64,000 nucleotides of DNA from Bog-756 sp963828385 (GCA_963828385.1 CAWHEF010000002.1:2930550-2994549), one strand, 5' to 3'; numbered from the stretch's first letter, positions 7,395 through 16,510 are shown. Notes: generated by a model from the letters alone, not told the origin. Made by a program: numbers and translations.

Positions 7395-9860
7395 TCAGTT
7401 GGCGACCGGCGTGACCCCCTCCAACAGGTCCGGGAGTCGGTTGCGCCAGGCGGCCGTGACTTCGGCGACGCTCAGGTCCACCAGCCCATCGACCACCATC
7501 CGGTCTCCCCCGGTCTCACCGAGGACCCGGAATCCGACGCCGGCATCGGCGGCCAGGCCCACGAGGTCGCCGTGGTCTCTCGTGCAGACGACGACCCGGG
7601 ACGGCGACTCCGTGAAGAGCTCGTGATGGTCTGCCACGCCTCCGATCTGGAACCCGACACCGGAGTGGACGACCAGCTCGGCGAGCGCCACACCGAGGCC
7701 GCCGCCCGACACGTCGTGGATCCCGGCCACGAGGGCCGACTCCTCCGGCTCGCGCCCGTGACCCATGCCCGAGCTGACCATCTCCGTCACCAGTCCGATC
7801 AGCCGGCGATGGCCGCTCAGGTCGAGCGGGGGCAGACGGCCACCGCGATGGCGCCGCCTCTCGACGGCCCAGCGCGATCCACCGAGGGACGGCGGGGACC
7901 GGTGTCCGCCCGGGTTGGCAGCGACGCCGGCATCGATGAGGACGACGGTCGCCCCCTCGACGAGCGTCACCCCCGGGGGCCGGCGGCGAAGCTGTTCGAT
8001 CAGGCCCAGCACTCCGACCACCGGCGTGGGGTCGATATCGGTGCCACCGCTCTCGTTGTAGAGGCTGACATTGCCGCCGATGACCGGGAGCCCGAGCGCA
8101 AGACAGGCGTCGCGCATCCCGTCGACCGCTTCGGACAACTGCCACATCACCTCGACATGCTCGGGGTTGCCGAAATTGAGGCAGTTCACGACAGCCGTCG
8201 GCCGGGCACCGGCGCACGACACGTTGAGCGCCGCCTCGGCCACGGTGGCGGCCGTCCCGGCGCGGGGGTCGATGGCGCACCAGGCGGGGTTGGAGTCGGT
8301 GGACAGGGCGAGGCCCCGCTCCGAGGTCGGCAGGCCCGGGGCGGCCAGCCTCAGCACGGCGGCGTCGCCGCCGGGTCCCTCGACCGTGTTGAGGAAGAGC
8401 TGGTGGTCGTACTGGCGGTAGATCCACGACGGGTCGGACAGGAGGGCGAGGACGTCCTCGCCGCAATCGGCCGGGGCGGCCAGCGCACCCGGATCGTCGG
8501 CCCGGCGAGCTTCCAGGTCCGCCGGCGGCGCCATCGGCCGGTGGTAGAGCGGGGCCTCCTCGCTCAGGGCGGCGGCGGGCACATCGCCCAACACGTCTCC
8601 GTCGACGCCGTCGACCACCCGCAGGCGGCCGGGCTTCCCGGAGGGGGCGCCTGTCACCCGCCCGACGACGGCGCTCCGCACCTCCCAACGGCGGCACACC
8701 TCCTCGACCCTGGCCAGGTCGTCGGGCGTCACGATGGCCAGCATCCGCTCCTGGCTCTCGGACGTCATGACCTCGAAGGGCTGCATGCCCGGCTCGCGCC
8801 GCGGCACGGCGGACACGTCAACGTCCATGCCGACTCCGCCGCGGGCCGCCGTCTCGCTGGTGGCACAGATGAGCCCGGCTCCCCCGAGGTCCTGGATGCC
8901 GATGACCAGCTTGGCGTCGAGGAGCTCCAGACATGCCTCGATGAGCCGCTTCTCCTCGTAGGGATCGCCCACCTGCACGCTCGGTCGCTTGGCGGTGTCG
9001 CCGCCGGAGGCGCCGTCGCCGCCGTCGCCGCCGTCGCCGAAGCCCGCCGAGGCGAGCACGCTGACCCCGCCGATGCCGTCCCGACCGGTCGATGATCCGA
9101 GGAGTACCGCCAGGTTGCCCGGGCCCGAAGCCCGCCCGAGAACCAGCCGGTCGACGGGGAGCACTCCGAGGCAGAGGACGTTCACCAATGGGTTCTGGGC
9201 ATAGCAGTCGTCGAAGGTGACCTCTCCGCCCACGGTGGGGACCCCGACCGAGTTCCCGTAGCCCGAGATGCCGGCGACCACGCCTTCGACGAGCCACTGC
9301 TGGCGTGGCTCTGCCGGGTCGCCGAAGAACAAGGGGTCCATGACGCAGATGGGGCGGGCCCCCATGGTGAAGATGTCCCGCAGGATCCCGCCGACCCCGG
9401 TCGCCGCCCCCTGGTAGGGCTCGATGGCCGAGGGGTGGTTATGGCTCTCGATCCGGACGGCGACGGCGATGCCGTCCCCGGCGTCCACGACGCCGGCGTT
9501 CTCGCCGGGCCCGACGAGCACCCCCGGCCCCTCGGTGGGGAGGCGACGCAGATGGGCCCGTGACGACTTGTAGGAGCAGTGCTCACTCCACATCACGGCG
9601 AACAGGGCCAGCTCCAGATGGTTCGGAGCGCGCCCGAGCACGGCCCCGATCTCGTCGCGCTCGGCATCGGTGAGGCCGAGCGCACGGTGGAGATCGGCCT
9701 CACTGATTCCCGCTCCCGCCGCTCGTGACGGCTCGGGTCCGCCCTCACCAGCGTCCATTTGTCGGAGCGTACCGGCTCCGGAACGGTCGACACCGTCCTC
9801 GCTCGGCTCTCTGTCGGCCCAAGTGCCACTCCCGTGTCCGTTCCCCGTGGGTGTACTCAC
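7395..9860 (-). CDS. purL: FGAM synthase subunit PurL (small type)
   Basis: PurL is the catalytic subunit of FGAM synthase and works with PurS and PurQ, both encoded nearby, which marks the three-subunit system. Recognisable segments are SEHCSYKSSR, VRIESHNHPSAIEPYQGAATGVGG, the YGNSVGVPTVGGE loop, IQDLGGAGL, MTSESQERM, and C-terminal VIGGNVSLYNE and IHDVSGGGLGVAL. A Gly/Asp-rich insertion lies near residue 270. GTG at 9860 has GGAG 5 nt upstream and is chosen; ATG at 9758 (residue 35) would remove a poorly conserved leader and is the main alternative. The gene is separated from purQ by a plus-strand gene, so it probably has its own promoter. Confidence 0.95.
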   Translation of the reverse strand: MSTPTGNGHGSGTWADREPSEDGVDRSGAGTLRQMDAGEGGPEPSRAAGAGISEADLHRALGLTDAERDEIGAVLGRAPNHLELALFAVMWSEHCSYKSSRAHLRRLPTEGPGVLVGPGENAGVVDAGDGIAVAVRIESHNHPSAIEPYQGAATGVGGILRDIFTMGARPICVMDPLFFGDPAEPRQQWLVEGVVAGISGYGNSVGVPTVGGEVTFDDCYAQNPLVNVLCLGVLPVDRLVLGRASGPGNLAVLLGSSTGRDGIGGVSVLASAGFGDGGDGGDGASGGDTAKRPSVQVGDPYEEKRLIEACLELLDAKLVIGIQDLGGAGLICATSETAARGGVGMDVDVSAVPRREPGMQPFEVMTSESQERMLAIVTPDDLARVEEVCRRWEVRSAVVGRVTGAPSGKPGRLRVVDGVDGDVLGDVPAAALSEEAPLYHRPMAPPADLEARRADDPGALAAPADCGEDVLALLSDPSWIYRQYDHQLFLNTVEGPGGDAAVLRLAAPGLPTSERGLALSTDSNPAWCAIDPRAGTAATVAEAALNVSCAGARPTAVVNCLNFGNPEHVEVMWQLSEAVDGMRDACLALGLPVIGGNVSLYNESGGTDIDPTPVVGVLGLIEQLRRRPPGVTLVEGATVVLIDAGVAANPGGHRSPPSLGGSRWAVERRRHRGGRLPPLDLSGHRRLIGLVTEMVSSGMGHGREPEESALVAGIHDVSGGGLGVALAELVVHSGVGFQIGGVADHHELFTESPSRVVVCTRDHGDLVGLAADAGVGFRVLGETGGDRMVVDGLVDLSVAEVTAAWRNRLPDLLEGVTPVAN

Positions 9861-10025
9861 CTGCTCCGGAACAGGACAATGGTGGTGGATGCTCTACCGG
9901 GAACGTGCACAAAGCCCGACCACCCTGGCGGGTGCATTTGCCATGTGTTCCATCGCTCTCCGCCGCCTCAATTGAGCGCATCACGGCAAGACGCAATGGT
10001 CATGACACAGCGCCGGGTGATGGCA

Positions 10026-10054
10026 TTGATATCGAAGGAGAAGTCTGGGACAAT
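10026..10054 (+). promoter_or_regulatory. Candidate promoter, TTGATA-N17-GACAAT
   Basis: TTGATA (10026-10031) and GACAAT (10049-10054) are separated by 17 nt. The -10 box ends 6 nt before the ATG of the next gene, so transcription would begin at or next to the start codon, giving a leaderless mRNA. A GGAG at 10037-10040 is about 20 nt from the ATG, too far to act as a ribosome site. Confidence 0.45.
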
Positions 10055-10060
10055 CGCAAT

Positions 10061-10507
10061 ATGCCCCCTAACACTTCCACCACCAAGACGACAACGAGAA
10101 GTCGCAAAAAGACCCAGATGTCAGCTGACCATAAGGCGGCTCTCGCCAAAGGGCGGGAGGAGGGTCGGGTCGTGCGCCGCTATCTGCAGGCGCTCGAGAC
10201 CTCGAAGCCCCGCCGGGGGCGCAAACGGACGGCGGAGTCGGTCAAGAAGCGTCTCGGCGTGATCGACACCAAGCTTCCGACCGTCGATCCGCTGACCCGT
10301 CTCCATCTCATCGAGGAGAAGCAGCGCCTCCAGGGCGAGCTGTCCCATTCGGGCTCCACCGTCGACATCGGATCGCTGGAGAAGGAGTTCGTGAAGGTCG
10401 CCCGCGACTACGGGCAGCGCAAGGGCATCTCGTACTCGACATGGCGGGCCGTCGGGGTCAGTGCCCCCGTTCTCCAGCAGGCGAAGGTCCCCCGGACCCG
10501 GAGCTGA
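10061..10507 (+). CDS. Conserved actinobacterial protein of unknown function
   Basis: This encodes 148 residues, basic and helix-rich. After a Thr/Lys-rich start (about 20 residues, SRKKTQ) comes ADHKAALAKGREEGRVVRRYLQ, then KPRRGRKRTAESVKKRL, an acidic-basic helix, and a C-terminal YGQRKGISYSTWRAVGVSAPVL segment. I recognise it as a family common in actinobacteria but with no function I can name. The RKGI-W-VGV C-terminal segment resembles a small DNA-binding wing, and the KPRRGRKR patch is AT-hook-like; both are impressions. It stands alone on the plus strand between purQ and purL, convergent with purQ. Confidence 0.75.
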   Translation: MPPNTSTTKTTTRSRKKTQMSADHKAALAKGREEGRVVRRYLQALETSKPRRGRKRTAESVKKRLGVIDTKLPTVDPLTRLHLIEEKQRLQGELSHSGSTVDIGSLEKEFVKVARDYGQRKGISYSTWRAVGVSAPVLQQAKVPRTRS

Positions 10508-10525
10508 CCGGACCACATCCGGTCA
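10505..10525. terminator. Hairpin between convergent genes
   Basis: TGACCGG and CCGGTCA form a perfect 7-bp stem around a 7-nt loop. It starts at the stop codon of the plus-strand gene and lies 20 bp beyond the purQ stop, so it could serve both directions. There is no T-run, so strength is uncertain. Confidence 0.4.
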
Positions 10526-10544
10526 CCCTGACGGCTGAGGGATG

Positions 10545-11261
10545 TCAGGTGGTCGCCGGGGCGGCCAGGTCCAGCCCCTGGCGTGAGCGCCCGCCGGCGA
10601 GGGCGGCGGCGAGGAACGAGTCGAGCAGCACCGAGCCGTCGACCGAGCCGAGCAGGGGCTCGACCGCCCGTTCGGGGTGGGGCATGAGGCCGACCACGTT
10701 CCCGCCCGGGCTGCAGATCCCGGCGACGGCGTCGATCGACCCGTTCGGGTTGTCCGCGTAGCGGAGCACGATCCGCTCGTCCTCTTGGAGCGTGGCGAGG
10801 GTGTCGGCGTCGCAGGAGTAATTGCCCTCGAAGTGGTTGATCGGGATCCGGAGCTCCGTGCCGAGGGGGACGCCCCCGGTGAGGACCGAGCCCGTTCCGT
10901 CGACCCGCACCGTGACCGTGGTGCAGAGGAACCTGAGCCCGCGGTTCTTCTGGAGCGCGCCGGGCAGCAGCCCCGCCTCGCAGAGGACCTGGAACCCGTT
11001 GCAGATGCCGAGCACCGGGCCGCCGGCGGCGGCGAAGTCGGTGACGGCCTCCATGACGGGGGAGAACCGGGCGATCGCTCCCGGACGCAGGTAGTCGCCG
11101 TGGGCGAACCCCCCGGGCAGGATGAGCGCGTCGAAGCCGTCCACCGAGGTGGCACGATGCCAGATGAGCTCGGCGTCTCCTCCGAGCTCGCCGACGGAAC
11201 GAGCGGAGTCGTGCTCGCAGTTGGATCCGGGGAAGACGACAACCCCGACCCGGGGTGCCAC
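10545..11261 (-). CDS. purQ: FGAM synthase glutaminase subunit
   Basis: PurQ hydrolyses glutamine to feed ammonia to PurL. The class-I glutamine amidotransferase triad is present: GICNGFQVL holds the nucleophilic Cys and MPHPERA holds the His-Glu pair. VVVFPGSNCEHD at the N-terminus and LPGGFAHGDYLRPGAIA are diagnostic. It has 238 residues, normal for the family. GTG at 11261 shares one base with the purS stop (TAGTG), so ribosomes can reinitiate directly. It is the last gene of the purA-D-B-C-S-Q chain. Confidence 0.95.
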   Translation of the reverse strand: MAPRVGVVVFPGSNCEHDSARSVGELGGDAELIWHRATSVDGFDALILPGGFAHGDYLRPGAIARFSPVMEAVTDFAAAGGPVLGICNGFQVLCEAGLLPGALQKNRGLRFLCTTVTVRVDGTGSVLTGGVPLGTELRIPINHFEGNYSCDADTLATLQEDERIVLRYADNPNGSIDAVAGICSPGGNVVGLMPHPERAVEPLLGSVDGSVLLDSFLAAALAGGRSRQGLDLAAPATT

Positions 11262-11599
11262 TAGGACACCGATCCGACGCTCGGCACCGTCGTGTCCGCC
11301 CGCTCACCGGCGGCGTCGCCGGTCGCCGTCGTGGCCGGCACCAGGGCGACGTCGTACTTCTCGATCACCGGGTTGGCCAACAGCCGGTCGGCCACCTCCC
11401 GCGCCCGAAAGAGCGCACTCTCCGCATCGTCGGCGGCCACGGTGAACCGGAACGCCTTCCCCGCCCGGACCGAGCCGACCCCGTCGAAGCCGAGCGCGGG
11501 CAGGGCCCGTTCGATGGTGGCCCCCTCCGGGTCGGCGATTCCTTCGCGCGGGCTGACCTCGACCAGCACCGAGAAGTGCTCCGGTCCGCCCACGCTCAC
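11261..11599 (-). CDS. purS: FGAM synthase subunit PurS
   Basis: PurS is the small adaptor that joins PurL and PurQ and shields the ammonia channel. The product is 112 residues from GTG 11599, starting VSVGGPEHFSVLVEVSPREGIADPEG and containing VGSVRAGKAFRF and ADRLLANPVIEKY, all standard. The C-terminal 25 residues (Ala/Thr-rich) extend beyond the usual 80-90. The GTG overlaps the purC stop (GTGA) and the stop overlaps purQ (TAGTG). Confidence 0.93.
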   Translation of the reverse strand: MSVGGPEHFSVLVEVSPREGIADPEGATIERALPALGFDGVGSVRAGKAFRFTVAADDAESALFRAREVADRLLANPVIEKYDVALVPATTATGDAAGERADTTVPSVGSVS

Positions 11600-12513
11600 G
11601 CGTCGTACCAGTCGGCCAACCGGCGGCCACACACGCGCTCGTAGGCGTCCACGTAGCGCGACGAGGTGGTCTCGACGATCTCGCCGGGCAGCTGAGGCGG
11701 TGGTGGCCGCTTGTCCCAGTCCTGTCGCTCGAGCCAGTCCCGCAGGGGCTGCTTGTCGAAGGACGGCGGATTGGTTCCCGGCGCGCAGTTGTCGGCCGGC
11801 CAGAACCGCGACGAATCAGGCGTCAGCACCTCGTCGCAGAGTGATAGTGCCCCGTCGATGTAACCGAGCTCGAACTTCGTGTCGCAGATGACGATGCCGA
11901 CCTTCTCCGCCCGCTCCGCCGCCCGGTGGTAGGCGGACAGACAGAGCTCGGCGGCCGCTTCGGCTGCTTCCTTGCCCACGATGTCGGCCGCCTCGGCCAT
12001 CCCGATGTTCACGTCGTGTCCTTCGGTGGCCTTGGTCGACGGCGTGAAGATCGGCTCCGGCAACCGGTCGGCATGTTTGAGCCCGGCGGGCATCGGCATG
12101 CCGTGGACGGTCCCTTCGCGTTCGTACTCCTTGAATGCCGACCCGGCCAGGTAGCCGCGCACGATGCACTCGATGGCCAACATGTCCGCCCGGTGGACGA
12201 GCATGGACCGGCCGGCGAGAGCCGGCGGCCCGCCTGCCACCCGGGCCGCCTCGTCGGCGAAGTCGGCAACGTCGGCACTGATCAGGTGGTTCGGAGCGAG
12301 ATCGGCCAGCTCGCCGAGCCAGTGGGCCGTCATGGCCGTGAGCACACGTCCCTTCTCCGGGATCGGCTCGGCCATGATCACATCGAAGGCCGAGATGCGG
12401 TCCGACGTGACCATCAGGATGCGGTCGTCCCCGGCGTCGTAGAGCTCGCGGACCTTTCCCGACGAGATGAGCGGGAGCGGATCGGAAATCGCATGGGTGG
12501 ACTGGTCAGTCAT
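11596..12513 (-). CDS. purC: SAICAR synthetase
   Basis: PurC ligates aspartate to CAIR. The 305-residue product starts near LPLISSGKVRELYDAGDDRILMVTSDRISAFD and contains ECIVRGYLAGSAFKEY, FTPSTKATEGHDVNI, and the C-terminal ELGYIDGALSLCDEVLTPDSSRFWP. The long form of about 300 residues with the C-terminal RWxD-like extension is the usual actinobacterial type. ATG at 12513 overlaps the purB stop as ATGA. Confidence 0.95.
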   Translation of the reverse strand: MTDQSTHAISDPLPLISSGKVRELYDAGDDRILMVTSDRISAFDVIMAEPIPEKGRVLTAMTAHWLGELADLAPNHLISADVADFADEAARVAGGPPALAGRSMLVHRADMLAIECIVRGYLAGSAFKEYEREGTVHGMPMPAGLKHADRLPEPIFTPSTKATEGHDVNIGMAEAADIVGKEAAEAAAELCLSAYHRAAERAEKVGIVICDTKFELGYIDGALSLCDEVLTPDSSRFWPADNCAPGTNPPSFDKQPLRDWLERQDWDKRPPPPQLPGEIVETTSSRYVDAYERVCGRRLADWYDA

Positions 12514-13820
12514 GGGTCGAGCTCCTCCAAGGTGTCGATGAAGCGGTGGACATGGGTGAGGGCGCGGTCGAGATCGAAGGCCCGGTCGAGCTCGCTCGTG
12601 GTCAGGGTGACCTCGGGGTCGTCTTCCAGGACCTGACGGAACGCCCGTCCGTCCGACCACGCCGCCCGTGCGTCGCGCTGGACGATGCGGTAGGCGGCGT
12701 CACGGCTGAGCCCGGCGTCGACCAGGGCGAGCAGGACCGACTGGCTGAACACCAGGCCGTGGCTCCCCTCGGTGAGAGTGGCACGCGCCCGGTCGGGATG
12801 GAGCACGAGCCCCTCGATGAGCCCGGTCGCCTTCTCCACCATGTAGAGGGACAGCATCGAGGCGTCGGGCAGGATCACCCGCTCGACCGAGCTGTGCGAG
12901 ATGTCGCGCTCGTGCCACAAGGCGACGTCCTCCAGACCGGACGACAGGTAGCCCCGCAACACCCGGGCCTGCCCGCACAGCCGCTCGGACAGGACCGGGT
13001 TCCGCTTGTGGGGCATGGCCGAGCTCCCCTTCTGGCCCGGCTTGAACGGCTCCTCCACCTCGCCGAGCTCGCTGCGGGCAAGATGGCGGATCTCGGTGGC
13101 GATGAGCTCGATGGTGGCCCCCATCGACGCGCACGCCCACAGGTACTCCGCATGGCGGTCGCGCGCCACGACCTGGGTGGCCGGTACCGGGGTGAGCCCG
13201 AGCGACCGGCACACGAGCTCCTCGACCCGGGGATCGATGTTCGAGTACGTCCCGACCGCTCCTGAGAGCTTGCCCACCGCCACCCGCCGGCGGGCGGCCC
13301 GGAGGCGCTCCAGGTCCCGGCCGGCCTGCAGCGCCCACAGAGCGAACTTGACCCCGAACGTGGTGGGCTCGGCGTGCATGCCGTGCGTCCTGCCGGTCAC
13401 CGGGAGGTCGATGGCGTCCCGGGCCCGCAGAACGAGGGCCCGGACCAGCCCGGCGGCGCCGTCGACGAGCAGGTCGGAAGCCCGGGTGAGGGTGGCGCAC
13501 AGTGCCGTGTCCACCACGTCCGACGAGGTGAGCCCGTAGTGGATCCATGATCCTTCGGGCTGGCCGATGGCGGCTTGGACCACGTCGACGAAGGCGGCGA
13601 CGTCGTGGTCGGTCGTCTGCTCGCGCTGGTCCACCGCCTCGACGAAGCTCGTGTCGACGACCGGTGCCCGCGCCCGGCAGGCGGTGGCCGCCTCTTCGGG
13701 GACCTCTCCCACCTTGGCCCATCCCTCGGTGGCCAGCAGCTCCACCTCGAGCCACATGGCGAATCGGGCCTCGTCGGAGAAGAGCGCCGCCATCTCCTTC
13801 GGGGAGTAGCGCGGGATCAT
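12510..13820 (-). CDS. purB: Adenylosuccinate lyase
   Basis: PurB cleaves SAICAR and adenylosuccinate, so it acts both upstream and downstream of IMP. The 436-residue protein has the fumarase/aspartase-superfamily signature GSSAMPHKRNP, the THGMHAEPTTFG segment with its catalytic His, and IHYGLTSSDVVDTAL. ATG at 13820 (MIPRYSPKEM) is the family's normal start and overlaps the purD stop as ATGA. Confidence 0.95.
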   Translation of the reverse strand: MIPRYSPKEMAALFSDEARFAMWLEVELLATEGWAKVGEVPEEAATACRARAPVVDTSFVEAVDQREQTTDHDVAAFVDVVQAAIGQPEGSWIHYGLTSSDVVDTALCATLTRASDLLVDGAAGLVRALVLRARDAIDLPVTGRTHGMHAEPTTFGVKFALWALQAGRDLERLRAARRRVAVGKLSGAVGTYSNIDPRVEELVCRSLGLTPVPATQVVARDRHAEYLWACASMGATIELIATEIRHLARSELGEVEEPFKPGQKGSSAMPHKRNPVLSERLCGQARVLRGYLSSGLEDVALWHERDISHSSVERVILPDASMLSLYMVEKATGLIEGLVLHPDRARATLTEGSHGLVFSQSVLLALVDAGLSRDAAYRIVQRDARAAWSDGRAFRQVLEDDPEVTLTTSELDRAFDLDRALTHVHRFIDTLEELDP

Positions 13821-15178
13821 CCCGGTCCCTCCGATCCGGCCTGCGCTCCCACACCGCCGGCATCGACTGTGGCCACCGCCCGGGCGGGGGCAGCGGTCGC
13901 GGTCGTCACCGGCGCCGATCCGGTGGCAGCGGCGAGGGCGATGTCCCCCCTCACCTGCATGCCGGGCCACGAGATTGCTGCCACGCCGGCCCGGGCACGG
14001 GACCGCGCCTCGGCCAGGGTGTCGCCGAGGGCGGTCACGGCGAGCACCCGACCGCCGGCGGTGAGAACGCCGGTCGGCCCGCGGGCGGTGCCGGCGTGGA
14101 AGACGGTCACGCCCTCCAACCTGCCGGCGGCTTCGACACCGGCGATGGCGTCCCCGGTGCGGGGAGCGGTCGGGTACCCATCGGATGCCAGCACCACGCA
14201 GACGGCAGCCCGGTCGCTGAAGGTCGGCCGGTTCGCCAACGATCCGGCCGCCACCTCGCCCAGCAGGCCGGCCACGTCGCCCTCCAGCCGGGGCAGCACC
14301 ACCTGGGCCTCGGGATCGCCGAAGCGCACGTTGAACTCGAGGACCTTCGGGCCTTCTGCGGTGAGCATCAACCCGGCGTAGAGCACCCCCCGGTAGTCGA
14401 TGCCGCGTCGGGACAGCGCCCGGACGAGCGGCTCGACCGCCTCGTCCACCAGCGCCTCCATCTCTGTGCCGTCCACGAAGGGCACGGGCGAGTACGCCCC
14501 CATCCCCCCGGTGTTGGGGCCGGTGTCCCCATCTCTCAGGCGCTTGAAGTCCTGGGCGGGGGCGAGGGGCACCAGCCGGGTGCCGTCACACAGGACATGC
14601 AGCGAGCACTCCGGCCCCATGAGCCCCTCTTCTATGACCACCCGGCGCCCCGCCTCGCCGAAGGCGTCACCCGACAGCTTGGCGTCCACGTCGGCTTCGG
14701 CTTCGTCCAGGGTGTTCGCCACGAGGACGCCCTTGCCACCGGCCAGCCCGTCCGTCTTGATCACCCAGGAGCCGGGAAGGGCGGCGAGGAAGCGCTTGGC
14801 CTCGGCGGCGTCGGTGAACACACCGTACCGGGCGGTCGGCACCCCCGCCTCCGCCAGGAGGTCCTTCATGAACGCCTTCGACCCCTCGAGCCGGCTTCCC
14901 TCCGCTCCGGGCCCGAAGACCAGGCGCCCGGCGGCCCGCAACCGGTCGGCCAGCCCGTCGACGAGCGGCGCCTCGGGGCCGATCACGTACAGATCGGCGT
15001 CGACCGCCTCGGCAGGCGCATCGAGGCTCGTGAGCGTGTGGCCCTCGGGGGTCACACCGGTGATGCCGGGATTGCCGGGCGTGGCCAGGACGTCGGCGGT
15101 TCTCCCGAGCACGGTGGCCAACGCGTGCTCCCGTCCGCCTGACCCGACCACGCACACCGTGTCGATGCGGGCACTCAT
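13817..15178 (-). CDS. purD: Phosphoribosylamine-glycine ligase (GAR synthetase)
   Basis: PurD couples glycine to phosphoribosylamine through an ATP-grasp mechanism. VCVVGSGGREHAL opens the N-domain, VIKTDGLAGGKGVLVA lies in the ATP-grasp domain, and GGMGAYSPVPFVD and VRFGDPEAQVVLPRL follow. The product is 453 residues; the C-terminal 35 residues are Ala/Thr-rich and exceed the usual length by about 25. ATG at 15178 overlaps the purA stop as ATGA. Confidence 0.95.
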   Translation of the reverse strand: MSARIDTVCVVGSGGREHALATVLGRTADVLATPGNPGITGVTPEGHTLTSLDAPAEAVDADLYVIGPEAPLVDGLADRLRAAGRLVFGPGAEGSRLEGSKAFMKDLLAEAGVPTARYGVFTDAAEAKRFLAALPGSWVIKTDGLAGGKGVLVANTLDEAEADVDAKLSGDAFGEAGRRVVIEEGLMGPECSLHVLCDGTRLVPLAPAQDFKRLRDGDTGPNTGGMGAYSPVPFVDGTEMEALVDEAVEPLVRALSRRGIDYRGVLYAGLMLTAEGPKVLEFNVRFGDPEAQVVLPRLEGDVAGLLGEVAAGSLANRPTFSDRAAVCVVLASDGYPTAPRTGDAIAGVEAAGRLEGVTVFHAGTARGPTGVLTAGGRVLAVTALGDTLAEARSRARAGVAAISWPGMQVRGDIALAAATGSAPVTTATAAPARAVATVDAGGVGAQAGSEGPG

Positions 15179-16455
15179 GCGGCGAAGCGGACGAACTGCT
15201 CGCGCCCGGGACCGACCCCGACCAGTCGCACCGGCACTCCGATCTGGTCGGCCAGGAAGCCCACGTAGTCCCGAGCCCGCTGGGGTAGGTCGGCGATCTC
15301 CGTCGCCCCCGACAGGTCGGTCTTCCACCCCGGAAGGTCCTCGTAGACGGGGGTCGCCCGGTGGAAGACGGACTGATGGTAGGGAAGGTGGTGGTAGCGC
15401 TCTCCGTCGGCCTCGTAGGCCACGCACACCCTGACCGTGTCGAAGCTGTCGAGGACGTCGAGTTTGGTCAGGGCCACTTCGGAAAGGGAATTGAGCCTGA
15501 CCGCCTGACGCAGCATCACGGCGTCGAACCAGCCCGGCCGGCGCCGGCGTTTCGTGTTGACGCCGTACTCATGCCCGCGTGCGACGAGCTCGTCGCCCAC
15601 CTCATCGGTGAGCTCGGTGGGGAACGGCCCGCTCCCCACCCGGGTCACGTAGGCCTTGGCGATCCCGATGACCTCGTCGATCAACCGGGGCCCGATCCCC
15701 GCCCCGGTCGAGGCTCCGCCCGCCACCGGATTGGACGACGTCACGAACGGGTAGGTGCCGTGGTCGAGGTCGAGGAAGGTGGCCTGGGCCCCCTCCAGCA
15801 GCACGTGCTCGCCCCGTTCGAGGGCGTCATGGACCAGCCCGACGGTGTCGGTCACCATGGGCGCTACCCGGGGGGCCAGCTCGTCGAGATAGGTGGCGCA
15901 GATGTCGTCGCACGAGAGCGGCAGGCGGTTGTACACCTTGGCCAGGATGGCGTTCTTCTCCTTCAGCACGACGTCGAGCTTCTGACGGAAGATCTTGGCG
16001 TCGAGCAGGTCTTGTACCCGGAGCCCGACGCGTGACGACTTGTCGGCGTAGGCCGGTCCGATCCCCCGCTTCGTGGTGCCGAGGGCGTTCTTGCCCAGGT
16101 AGCGCTCGGTCAGCCGGTCGAGCTCGTGGTGGTAGGGCATGATCAGGTGGGCATTGCCGCTGACGGCGAGCCGCGACGTGTCGATGCCCTTGGCGGCGAG
16201 CTTGTCGAGCTCGGCGAGGAGCACGGCCGGGTCGACCACGACCCCGTTTCCGACGACCGGCACGATGTGGTCGTAGAGGATGCCGCTCGGGACGAGCTGG
16301 AGGGCGAAGGTCTCCCCGTCGACCACGATGGTGTGACCGGCGTTGTGGCCGCCCTGGTAGCGGACGACCATGCCTTTCTCCTTGGCCAGCAGATCGGTGA
16401 GCTTGCCCTTGCCCTCATCACCCCACTGGGCCCCGACGACGACAGTTGCGGGCAC
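15175..16455 (-). CDS. purA: Adenylosuccinate synthetase
   Basis: PurA makes adenylosuccinate from IMP, aspartate and GTP, the first AMP-specific step. It begins VPATVVVGAQWGDEGKGKLTD (P-loop-like GDEGKGK) and has GGHNAGHTIVVDG, TTKRGIGPAYADK, and the C-terminal GTP-binding site TKLDVLDSFDTV. It has 426 residues, normal. GTG at 16455 is preceded by a good GGAGGAG ribosome site. It heads a six-gene chain whose junctions all overlap, so expression of the whole block probably depends on the leader upstream of this gene. Confidence 0.96.
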   Translation of the reverse strand: MPATVVVGAQWGDEGKGKLTDLLAKEKGMVVRYQGGHNAGHTIVVDGETFALQLVPSGILYDHIVPVVGNGVVVDPAVLLAELDKLAAKGIDTSRLAVSGNAHLIMPYHHELDRLTERYLGKNALGTTKRGIGPAYADKSSRVGLRVQDLLDAKIFRQKLDVVLKEKNAILAKVYNRLPLSCDDICATYLDELAPRVAPMVTDTVGLVHDALERGEHVLLEGAQATFLDLDHGTYPFVTSSNPVAGGASTGAGIGPRLIDEVIGIAKAYVTRVGSGPFPTELTDEVGDELVARGHEYGVNTKRRRRPGWFDAVMLRQAVRLNSLSEVALTKLDVLDSFDTVRVCVAYEADGERYHHLPYHQSVFHRATPVYEDLPGWKTDLSGATEIADLPQRARDYVGFLADQIGVPVRLVGVGPGREQFVRFAA

Positions 16456-16465
16456 GCGTCACTCC

Positions 16466-16496
16466 TCCGTTGCGACAAGTGGATCCGTTGCGACAA
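16466..16496 (-). repeat. Two 13-bp direct repeats in the purA leader
   Basis: On the coding (minus) strand TTGTCGCAACGGA occurs twice with an 18-bp period (16496-16484 and 16478-16466). The copy nearer the gene runs directly into the GGAGGAG ribosome site of purA. The repeats lie between the putative -10 box and the start codon, so they could be an operator or an RNA control site for the purine operon. Confidence 0.6.
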
Positions 16497-16510
16497 TCGG
16501 ATTACGGACC

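Noticed and set aside
7860..7900. Suspected double frameshift in purL around GGSRWAVERRRH
   Set aside because: The frame stays open and the flanking conserved blocks remain in register; the Arg-rich stretch looks like natural divergence.
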